Shown here piece after piece: positions 54,801-62,539 of a stretch of 64,000 bases of DNA. How positions within the stretch are numbered: position 1 is the first letter of the stretch; each line of letters begins with the position of its first letter. Both the position numbers and the translations under genes were made by a program. Source of the DNA: Branchiostoma floridae (lineage: Eukaryota; Chordata; Leptocardii; Amphioxiformes; Branchiostomatidae); the NCBI RefSeq assembly GCF_000003815.2, contig NC_049984.1, positions 2,378,936 to 2,442,935 of the forward strand, given 5' to 3'. Under the pieces are notes generated by a model, which saw only the letters and a list, made by a program, of their open reading frames with translations, had not been told where the DNA came from and searched no databases.

Positions 54801-57432
54801 CCTCCATCACTGAGGAGGAGGAACAACAGATGAAGAACATGCTGCAGCGCATGAACCTGCTAGCTGAGGTACGCAGGGTCATTTGTTTATGGTCGTTTTT
54901 ATGGTTTAAAAAAAAGTCAATTTTTCGGATAGAAAAAGGTGCCTAGTTGCTGCCCGACAGACTTCGGCATTTTCTGTAGAAATTTTTTTTTTTTAATTGC
55001 TAACTATTGGGTATTTTTTACAGGCCTCTAAATGGAAAATGAGAGCCACCCTACACATGTGTTATAGATGTATGGGCAACTTTAACTTTTACCTTAATCC
55101 CCAGGCTGCAAAACTGCAGGGTGTTCGTTTGATGGTGGATGCCGAACAGACGTACTTCCAGCCCGCCATTGCGCGCCTGACCGTGGAGATGATGCGCAAG
55201 TTTAACCAGGAGAGGCCGGTCATCTTCAACACCTACCAGTGCTACCTCAAGGTGCGTGAAGGATCCGTTCTACTCCTGACTTTAAATTAAACTAGTGCTC
55301 GAAATACTTTTTGCAACCGGTTGACCATGGAGGCAGCAACCTGAGTCAAAGGCCAGGTTACACCATCAATATTTCAGGTTGCCCCACTTCAAAATAAACA
55401 GAAATTGATGAGACTGTACCAGTCCTTCAATTTGTTAACTCTTTATTTTATGGTCTCCAATAAACTTTGTGTAACTTCACGCTGTAAACTTTTGATTAAT
55501 CACTTTTATTAATGTAGCAAAGAAAGATAAATTTTCAGAGAGGCAGACATTTCAGATAAAGTTTAACAACAGGTCCGTCACCCTTGTTTCCAGGATGCGT
55601 ACAACAACCTGTATGCAGACATGGACCTGGCCAGAAAGGAGGGCTGTAAAGTAGAGAAATTCAAGTAGTCTCTGTTAGACTTTTTAGACCACAGGGGCTA
55701 CGTTTGTGTCTGGGGGGATGGGGTTCCTTGTACGATTTTATGGTCTCCAATTATAACGTTAACAACAATTCCGTCATCACCAAAAAGCAGTTACTCAATA
55801 CAAGCAACGGGACAACCATCCAATATCTTTCGTCAGTGACACTGGAGAAATCTTGTTGGAGAGTTTTTATGTACTAGCTGTGAATTGCCAATGTCACTGA
55901 TGAAAGACATTGGATGGTTATCTGAAACGTCGGACCATTTCCAAAATCATATAATTATCCAGTTGCTTGAGTAACTGCTTTTTGGCATATCTCATTACCT
56001 GGATGTCTAACCTTCATTGACAGTCTGTCATTGTTGTTTCCAGGATGCGTACAACAACCTGTACTCAGACATGGACCTTGCCAGGAAGGTGAACTGCAAA
56101 GTAGAGAACTTCCCCCAGGAACGCCATCCTGCCCCCCCCCCCCCTCTTGGGTTGAGGAGGCAGGATGATTTTATGGTCTCTAATAATAAAGTTTAACAAC
56201 AAATCTGTCGTCCTTGTTTCCAGGATGCATACAACAACCTGTATGCAGACATGGACCTTGCCAGGAAGGAGGGCTGGCACTTCGGCTGTAAGCTGGTGCG
56301 CGGAGCCTACATGGAGCAGGAGAGGAAGCGAGCTGAGGCAGTCGGCTACGAGGATCCCATCAACCCTGACTACGAGGCGACTAACAGGTAAGGCATGATT
56401 TCTTTCTGTGTGGCTTCATGGTGGTTTGCTAGAGCTAAAAGTACTGGTAGCATGTCATAAAAATAGTATTTCCTGCATGGAGAGAGATGTTGACTGGTTG
56501 TTGACTTCATGTGACACTGTGTATCCTGGTAGGACCATGGCAGGGTTGTACCCAGCACCGGTCCTTCCGTCTTTTGACGGAATTGTGCAGCAGGTGACAG
56601 AAAAAAAATTCCGTCTTTTGTGACAGTCAAAAATCGATGTGTAAAGATATGAAAAATGTGTCTCCCTTGTGTAATATTCTAACAAAACAGATGTTGTTGA
56701 ACAGCTTAGTCTACTAGCAAAATGTACACCTCAAAATGCAGGATTTCAGAGGGTCTAGATTTCAACATTTTACAGGACAGCATATCTCAAGGCCCCCTAG
56801 GAACACCGCGCATTGCCCGCTCGATAGGATTCAAGATCGAGAGGACGGAAAATGATTTCAGGTTGACTACAACCCTGGACCAGTGTATTGAGAAAGTTGC
56901 TGCAAGCTAGTAAAACCACATTGTATCACGCAGCGGGACTAATTTTCATAAAGCTGTGGGCAGATGAGTCAATTTTATTTAGATGAGCAGTGTCCAATAA
57001 CAAACTCAATTGTTAAAGGACTTTTTGGCTCCAAATTGTCTATGACCTACAGCTGTCAGTCTGTGTCGCATCAGTATAACTTCTCTGTGTAAAAACAGAT
57101 TTAGATCTAATATTCATGTTGTCTTTTTTTTTTATTGAACAAACATACACATACAGATAGAAGCCCACTCAAGTTGAAACAACTTATATTGGCACTGCTA
57201 TTAAACCAAAATAAAAATGTCAGATAATTGACAAGAAAACATGTTGTCTTTATCATGTACATGTCTTTAACATGTACATGTTAAATGTACAATAAGTGTA
57301 ACATGTTGTCTTGGCTTGCAGAATGTACCACAAGTGTCTGGACCACATGCTGACCCGGATAGACAAGTACGGAGACATCAACGTGATGGTGGCCAGTCAC
57401 AACGAGGACACCGTCAAACACGCCATACAGAG
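51835..57432 (+). CDS. PRODH: PRODH, proline dehydrogenase (mitochondrial), partial, six exons
   Basis: PRODH oxidises L-proline to pyrroline-5-carboxylate with FAD at the inner mitochondrial membrane, the first step of proline catabolism. Six exons join in phase to about 285 residues: 51,835-51,899; 53,091-53,284; 54,694-54,868; 55,105-55,251; 56,224-56,387; 57,322-57,432. Family blocks are [77 protein letters not shown] with [14 protein letters not shown], and [12 protein letters not shown] loop DQDASGDVDLLE at the exon 2/3 junction fits an EF hand. The N terminus and the last part (GQLLGMCD region) were not found. Two exon 5' ends are tandemly repeated with their acceptors. Confidence 0.93.
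52030..52300. repeat. Dispersed AGTTACTCAAGCAACTG repeat, copy 2 (inverted)
   Basis: GTGTCACTGACAAAAGATAG and TCTGAAACGTTTGACCG are the inverse of the family at 40,745. Confidence 0.65.
53091..53284 (+). CDS. PRODH: PRODH exon with first half of EF-hand loop
   Basis: Acceptor CATTCTAG; the 194 nt run phase 0-2 to donor GTAGGT. It encodes [38 protein letters not shown] and [11 protein letters not shown]. The alternative acceptor TTGCAG six bases on would drop LQ; vertebrate FLLQFSEVL supports the first. Confidence 0.9.
53560..53905 (-). mobile_element. Penelope-like retroelement fragment (GIY-YIG endonuclease end)
   Basis: The minus-strand frame 53,658-53,867 contains [20 protein letters not shown] then LPGIYHFF, typical of the C-terminal GIY-YIG nuclease of Penelope-like elements. 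Adjacent TTCTTCAGGAGTGATGATTC may be element terminus. No reverse transcriptase part is present. It is an intronic relic in PRODH. Confidence 0.6.
53944..54693 (+). repeat. Five decoy copies of a PRODH exon 5' end with 3' splice site
   Basis: Copies begin at 53,944, 54,081, 54,234, 54,382 and 54,534, and the complete exon at 54,694 (spacing 137-160 bp). Each has TTTCAG|GGATGTTGACCT or a close variant and runs to CACAGCCTGC. There the copies change to GTAAAG, making a donor-like site, while the real exon continues CGGAAGCTG. Each could act as a 53-nt exon, which would shift the frame. Confidence 0.9.
54694..54868 (+). CDS. PRODH: PRODH exon with second half of EF-hand loop
   Basis: The 175 nt run phase 2-0. 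It encodes [37 protein letters not shown] and [19 protein letters not shown], matching human MDLLDWSSLI...HLVVPNAQTGQLEPLL. Joined to the previous exon the loop reads DQDASGDVDLLE. It is the last and only complete copy of a six-copy array. Confidence 0.92.
55105..55251 (+). CDS. PRODH: PRODH exon ([17 protein letters not shown])
   Basis: This 147-nt, phase 0-0 exon encodes [40 protein letters not shown] and FNTYQCYLK. It is part of the FAD-binding TIM barrel, nearly identical to vertebrate PRODH. Acceptor ATCCCCAG, donor GTGCGT. Confidence 0.94.
55594..55668 (+). pseudogene. Decoy PRODH exon, copy 1 (in-frame stop)
   Basis: After TTTCCAG it reads [18 protein letters not shown], then KVEKFK and a stop. 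It copies the first about 50 bases of the 56,224 exon plus the preceding intron. If used as a terminal exon it would truncate PRODH. Confidence 0.82.
55775..55995. repeat. Dispersed AGTTACTCAAGCAACTG repeat, copy 3 (inverted-repeat form)
   Basis: The two arms (CCAAAAAGCAGTTACTC... and ...GAGTAACTGCTTTTTGG) are inverse of each other, so this copy shows the element's TIR structure. Confidence 0.75.
56044..56222 (+). pseudogene. Decoy PRODH exon, copy 2
   Basis: TTTCCAG|GATGCGTACAAC gives [20 protein letters not shown], then leaves PRODH homology and stays open through a poly-C stretch to about 56,200. A GT inside GGAAGGTGAAC could act as a donor. It has diverged more than copy 1. Confidence 0.78.
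56224..56387 (+). CDS. PRODH: PRODH exon ([12 protein letters not shown])
   Basis: This 164-nt, phase 0-2 exon encodes [40 protein letters not shown] and [14 protein letters not shown]. It carries the conserved GAY and R residues of the barrel. Acceptor TTTCCAG, donor GTAAGG. Confidence 0.94.
57322..57432 (+). CDS. PRODH: PRODH exon ([11 protein letters not shown])
   Basis: This 111-nt, phase 2-2 exon encodes [20 protein letters not shown] then [16 protein letters not shown]. Acceptor GGCTTGCAG, donor GTGAGA. The following exon (vertebrate FGQLLGMCD) was not found in the remaining 6.5 kb. Confidence 0.93.
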
Positions 57433-57466
57433 GTGAGAAATGATCATTAATCCACGTAGAAGACTC

Positions 57467-57805
57467 AGGGCTCGAAATAGTTTTTTCTGCATACCTGCAC
57501 TGGTGCAGGTAACATTGAAAATTACCTGCACCAGACAAATTTTACCTGCACCACTCCAAAGTTAGGAGGTATGGATCACACTAAAATTGTTCAGGAACCA
57601 TTGCTATTTTTTCTTTTATATTTTATAGGTGGTAATAGTCAACATAGCTAATGACAATCCATATACACCTACATCATAGGACATGTATGTATAAAACCCA
57701 GTACATGGACCAGTGCAGGTTAGGTGCAGGTAGACACCAGAAATACCTGCACAGCTCTAGTTTTACCTACACTAACCTGCATATGCAGGTGGTATTTCGA
57801 GCCCT
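57467..57805 (+). mobile_element. hAT-like MITE, AGGGCTCGAAATA family, copy 2
   Basis: GAAGACTC (57,459-57,466) and GAAGACTT (57,806-57,813) form an 8-bp target duplication, the hAT hallmark. The ends AGGGCTCGAAATA and TATTTCGAGCCCT are perfect inverts. Confidence 0.9.
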
Positions 57806-57813
57806 GAAGACTT

Positions 57814-58522
57814 GAAAGTCTGTTTTGTGCTGTCAAAAACCAACGAAGGCATCGTCAAATGTAGAACGTCAACATCTGATTCTGCTGGTAACATGTGCCA
57901 GGTAGGCATGCACCCGAATGGTACATTTGACAGTATGAAATGTACTTGTGTCATTAAACCTCTGAAGAAGTTGTGCGCAATGAAACCAGTTTGTGTGACA
58001 GGCCAAATAAAAGTTCTGAATGGGAACTATGCAACTCCCGATGTCCACTGAGGGACATGTCGTCGGTAGCATGAGGAACGAGTCCACTTTACTTTACACT
58101 TAATTCTGCTGGGTATACACTACCATATCAAAAAAGAAAAAAAAAAGCCATGGTAAATAAAAAGAGATCTACCGATGCAGCATCTTGTTCAGTTAATCCC
58201 ATCTAACATGCAAATCAGCACCAAGGACGGCACCAACATGGTTGGAAATCAGCACTTATGTCATTACTGTATGATACTGTAACAGTTGCAATCTGTCAAA
58301 AAAGATTCAGATATATGGGCCTTCAAGATATTCTTGAGCAGGACTTGATATAGAATTTTCTTTAATTTGGTGGTCTTAGAATATAACTGGCAGAAGTATG
58401 AAAGTTTAATGTTGCATATACTTTTCTCTATCGATTATATCTAGCAAGTTTTGAATGTTACCTTGAAAAGCAAAATTCAATGATCTCCGTTTAAGGTCTT
58501 CCACTCACTCACTCACTATCCA
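57814..58522. other. PRODH intron or flank, nothing identified
   Basis: An open frame at 57,812-58,051 has no family resemblance. A TCACTCACTCACTATC run borders the gap. Confidence 0.4.
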
Positions 58523-58555
58523 NNNNNNNNNNNNNNNNNNNNNNNNNNNNNNNNN
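58523..58555. other. Assembly gap (33 N)
   Basis: Short gap next to a CACTCACT simple repeat. Confidence 0.99.
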
Positions 58556-58899
58556 CAAGGGGCATTTCGAGACAGGTCTTGTGTCAGCAACAATAAGTAT
58601 TACCCTGAGCAAGGACATAGTGCAAGACACTGTGAAGTGATAGAATATGTTGTCCCCAAAGTGTAGCCTTACACTGACAAAACTTTGAGTCCACTGGAAA
58701 GTTGCAACTGTGCTGTTTGAAAGATAAACTTTTTTTCTCTACCACGACACTGAGTTATCTTGCACTGAGTTATCTCGTACTGCCACCACACATTTAAGCA
58801 CATCTTTGGACATGAAAATACATAAATTGTAGCAACTGCACATTCTGATCACCTTGAAGGTCCTGAGAAGTCAGGTGTGTTTATTGCTTGGGCAGATCC

Positions 58900-59135
58900 T
58901 GCTAACACAAGATGTTTTATGACAACGACAATAAGTTGGCGGGGATTTAATTTCACGGTAGCGGGAAAATGGAGTGTTCGCGGTCGTTTCAAGTTCGCAG
59001 TAGTGCTATTGACTGTAGTACAAAACTATAATGGAAAAATGTTCGCGGTGGTTTTAAGTTTGCGGCGAAGTGGCCACCGCGAAAACCGTGAACATAAAAC
59101 CGCTGTGAACATTTCTGCATTTACAGTACTACCCT
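58900..59135. repeat. Dispersed GCGAAAACCGTGAAC-type repeat
   Basis: Inverted TTCGCGGT/ACCGCGAA motifs and the end GCATTTACAGTA suggest a small fold-back repeat. Related CTGTAAATGCATTTA pieces occur near 11,570 and 2,215. Confidence 0.45.
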
Positions 59136-59585
59136 GAGCAAGGACATACAGCATTATACCATAGCCACAGTTGAACCAAAAACAACAACAAGTTGCTCAT
59201 ACTTATAGGACAGTTTTGCATTGACATTATATAAGCCCTGTGTGCACTTGAGCTGTGCAATCTTTAGTCCTTTCTATCTACCTGGAGCTACACACAGCGA
59301 TCACATACTACCAGTAACTACCTCTTAGTAAGTACCTAAATTGTTTTGACATAAAAAGGCATAATTCACAGCAACACCGTGTAAGTTGTGTGTGGAAGAA
59401 GTCCGACAGGTGTGTTACTCACGGGGCGTACCCTCTAATTTGCAACAAGTGGCATGTCAAGACAGGGCTTGAAATACCACCTGCATATGCAGGTTAGTGC
59501 AGGTAAAATTGGAGCTGTGCAGGTATTTCTGGTGTCTACCTGCACCTAACCTGCACTGGTCCATGTACTGGGTATATGCAGGTTA

Positions 59586-61427
59586 GTGCAGGTAAAATTA
59601 GAGCTGTGCAGGTATTTCTGGTGTCTACCTGCACCTAACCTGCACTGGTCCATGTACTGGGTTTTATACATAAATGTCGCCCGAGCCTTCTGGTCTGTAC
59701 TCAAACAAGCAACAGGGAAGAGTAAATCTGGCATTCCTGCACTCTCCGTAAATGGCATCGTCCTGGACAAAGACAAAGATAAGGCAGAAACCCTTAATGA
59801 CGTCTTTGTCAGAGTCACTAAGGAAGCTACGCATCCAAACTTTACAAGCAGGCTCCCTAAGTTCACTGATGAAGTACTCTCTACAATTCACGTCTCAGAG
59901 GAAGAAGTCCTGGGTGTGCTGCAAGGATTACATCCTAACAAGGCTCCAGGCCCCGATGGAATAACCAACCGACTCCTTAAGGAGGGAGCACCAGCCATCA
60001 GCGCCTCCCTTTGTCAGCTTTTCAACTTGTCACTCGCTACAGGACAAATACCAAAAGACTGGAAGCAGTCAAACGTGTCGGCAATATACAAAAAGGGTGA
60101 TCGGACTGATCCATCAAACTACAGACCGATCGCACTTCTGCCCACCGTAGCCAAAGTGTTGGAGAGAGTCGTTCACAACCGCCTGTACACTTACCTTACC
60201 GTCAACAATCTGTTAAACGTCAACCAGTCTGGTTTCAAAAAAGGGGATGGGACAGTCCTACAACTCCTGCGATTGGTTGACAACTGGGCCAAGTCCATTG
60301 ATGACTCCAATGTCTCCTGTACGGCCGCCGTCTTTCTGGACGTCCGTAGAGCGTTCGATACTGTGTGGCACGATGGATTAACGTACAAGCTATCGCGTTA
60401 CGGAGTTAGTGGACCACTCATCAGCTGGTTTAATCACTACCTCACAGGCCGCCAGCAGCGTGTGGTCATTAATGGTGCTACGTCGTCTTGGAGGTACACG
60501 TACGCGGGCGTCCCACAGGGCAGTATCCTTGGCCCGCTGTTATTCTTAGTCTACATAAACGACATCAAGGACTTACCTTGTACATCGGACATCAACAGTT
60601 TTGCTGATGACACGTCTTTGTCAAACTCGGGACCGACGGCCGAGCAGGTAGCCAGCACCACAAACTCCGACTTACAGCTTGTTTCTGACTGGTTTGATGT
60701 CTGGGGTCTAGAACTGCATCCAGGGAAGTGCAAGGTTATTTGCATCAAGTCTGCACGAAGCAGAGTTGTACTTCCTCCTATCTACATCTCAGGCCAGCTC
60801 ATCGAACAGGTTCCCTTCTACTCGCATCTTGGTGTCACCTTACACCAGGCTTTGGGCTGGAACGACCACGCACAGAATACTTCCAGTAAGGCCAGAAAGG
60901 TACTTGGATACCTCTGGAGGTTGCGAGGCAAGTTGTCCAAGGAAGCACTGGAACTGGCTTACCTTACCCTTGTGCGACCTAGGCTGGAGTATGCCTCCAT
61001 CCTCTTCACCAACATGAGTGTAGCCGCCTCCAAAGTACTAGAGCGCGTACAGTACCATGCAGGCCGCCTAGTTACAGGTGCAGCGCCAAGAACACCCTAC
61101 TCGGACGTGCTTCAAGAGCTTGGATGGGACAGGCTCTCAACTAGGCGAGACTACCACCGTCTAGTCATCATGTACAAACTGGTTACCGGCACTGTACCAC
61201 CCCACCTGCAACCACTCATCCCTCAAACAAGACAAACCCAAACCCAGCTTCGTCTGCGAAACTCTTCACACCTCCATATCCCTCGCTGCAGAACTACAAC
61301 ATACAGCAACAGCTTTATTCCATATACCTCCAGACTGTGGAACAACCTACCAAACCACATCACCGACTCCACCACTTTCCCACAGTTCAAAGCCCGTTGC
61401 AGAAGCCACCTCCTGTCAGGATTTTAA
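59586..61427 (+). CDS. LINE reverse transcriptase ORF (CR1/L2-like)
   Basis: The open frame runs 613 codons. The first about 30 residues are flanking MITE sequence; LINE-derived protein starts near ARAFWSVLKQATGK (about 59,676). Reverse transcriptase motifs in order are NKAPGPDGITNRLL, SNYRPIALLPTVAKVLERVV, the catalytic Asp in AVFLDVRRAFDTVW, AGVPQGSILGPLLFLVYIND, and the catalytic pair in SFADDTSL. A C-terminal part with RLWNNLPNHI is usual for CR1/L2/Jockey-type LINEs. The endonuclease half is missing, so the copy is 5'-truncated and not autonomous, but the frame has no stops, which points to a recent insertion. It lies in the presumed PRODH intron, same strand. Confidence 0.92.
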   Translation: MQVKLELCRYFWCLPAPNLHWSMYWVLYINVARAFWSVLKQATGKSKSGIPALSVNGIVLDKDKDKAETLNDVFVRVTKEATHPNFTSRLPKFTDEVLSTIHVSEEEVLGVLQGLHPNKAPGPDGITNRLLKEGAPAISASLCQLFNLSLATGQIPKDWKQSNVSAIYKKGDRTDPSNYRPIALLPTVAKVLERVVHNRLYTYLTVNNLLNVNQSGFKKGDGTVLQLLRLVDNWAKSIDDSNVSCTAAVFLDVRRAFDTVWHDGLTYKLSRYGVSGPLISWFNHYLTGRQQRVVINGATSSWRYTYAGVPQGSILGPLLFLVYINDIKDLPCTSDINSFADDTSLSNSGPTAEQVASTTNSDLQLVSDWFDVWGLELHPGKCKVICIKSARSRVVLPPIYISGQLIEQVPFYSHLGVTLHQALGWNDHAQNTSSKARKVLGYLWRLRGKLSKEALELAYLTLVRPRLEYASILFTNMSVAASKVLERVQYHAGRLVTGAAPRTPYSDVLQELGWDRLSTRRDYHRLVIMYKLVTGTVPPHLQPLIPQTRQTQTQLRLRNSSHLHIPRCRTTTYSNSFIPYTSRLWNNLPNHITDSTTFPQFKARCRSHLLSGF

Positions 61428-61683
61428 TATTAAACCCGTATGATAGTATACTGACCTTCCACCTACTCCAATCTTTTAAGTTAGCTGACAAATGGTATAG
61501 ATCAATCTGTATAGTTGCATGACACCTTTTAATCATTGATTATTTTATTGTATTATATTGTATGACTTCTTTGTATGTTCGTCCGTATTTTTGTAGGTTC
61601 TGCCGCTACCAGCCCAAAGCTGCCTAGGCAGACCCTTGTAATGACATGTCTCATCGTCAATAAAGAAAGAAAGAAAGAAAGTA
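59676..61683 (+). mobile_element. 5'-truncated CR1/L2-type LINE
   Basis: The element covers the reverse transcriptase ORF, a short 3' UTR, AATAAAG near 61,659 and a (GAAA)n-type tail ending at about 61,680. Its target is the MITE described at 59,464-61,886. Instead of a target duplication, 9-14 target bases seem to be lost. Confidence 0.88.
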
Positions 61684-61984
61684 GGTGTATGTAGATTGTT
61701 ATTAGCTGCATTGACTGTTACCACCTATTATGTTTTGAAAGAAAAAATAGCAATGGCTCCTGAACAATTTTAATATGATCCATACTTCCTAAATTCAGAG
61801 TGGTGCAGGTAAATTTGTCTGGTGCAGGTAATTTTCAATGTTACCTGCACCAGTGCAGGTATGCAAAAAAAAGTATTTCGAGCCCTCATGTAAGCTACTG
61901 TTTATGTGCTTAGTCCTACCCTCAGCAAGGACAGGCTGCGGAGAATGGTGTCTTTCAGGCAATAGCAAGTCAGTAATGGGTAAA

Positions 61985-62052
61985 ACGTCTTGGGCCAAGA
62001 TTACGCAACTTAGGGCCAAGATTAAGCAACTTAGGGCCAAGATTACGCAACT
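61985..62052 (+). repeat. Three copies of a 21-bp repeat
   Basis: TTGGGCCAAGATTACGCAAC and close variants repeat three times. Too short to assign a function. Confidence 0.8.
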
Positions 62053-62159
62053 TAGCGAGAGACAAGCCTGGTAGCAGACATTACTATAATCAGAAACAAG
62101 AACAATGGGAAGTGTTTGTTATTCTAATCAGATTATAGTAGGTATTTACTGTGACAAGT

Positions 62160-62262
62160 CCAGTTGGATACACCCGATCCCTCGATCTCAGAAGTTAAGC
62201 AACGCGCAGTCTGGACAGTTCTTGGATGGGAGACCAACCAAGGACGAACGGATGCTGTAGCT
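62160..62262 (+). repeat. 5S rRNA-derived sequence (pseudogene or SINE3 head)
   Basis: The segment keeps the order and wording of 5S rRNA: CCCGATC, GATCTCAGAAGTTAAGCAAC, GTTCTTGGATGGGAGACC and GGATGCTGTAGCT. The box A and C promoter regions are recognisable. The 5' end and the loop after AAGCAACG differ, so it is probably a decayed 5S copy or the head of a 5S-derived SINE. Confidence 0.75.
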
Positions 62263-62413
62263 CCACCAAGAATTCCACCAAATCGTCTTCCGGGAGGGAC
62301 GTAAAACAGGGGTCCCGTGCTCGAGGAGGTGCCTCGACCACGTTAAACAGCCTCATTACCCAACACATTGGGCACCTACTGGCTGAAAATACACCCAATA
62401 TATTATATTCATA

Positions 62414-62539
62414 NNNNNNNNNNNNNNNNNNNNNNNNNNNNNNNNNNNNNNNNNNNNNNNNNNNNNNNNNNNNNNNNNNNNNNNNNNNNNNNNNNNNNNN
62501 NNNNNNNNNNNNNNNNNNNNNNNNNNNNNNNNNNNNNNN
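62414..62539. other. Assembly gap (126 N)
   Basis: The gap lies downstream of the 5S-derived sequence. The tail of a 5S-type SINE, if present, may be hidden here. Confidence 0.99.

Larger units (their letters stand above)
59464..61886 (-). mobile_element. hAT-like MITE, copy 3, interrupted by a LINE
   Basis: The left part (59,464-59,675) and right part (61,684-61,886) are reverse complements of the two halves of the 7,037 and 57,467 copies. The left part carries an internal 88-bp tandem duplication (59,486-59,573 and 59,574-59,662). Between the halves, 9-14 bases present in the sister copies are missing. Confidence 0.85.

Noticed and set aside
62160-62262. Functional 5S rRNA gene
   Set aside because: The 5' end and several helices differ from the consensus and no T-run terminator follows.
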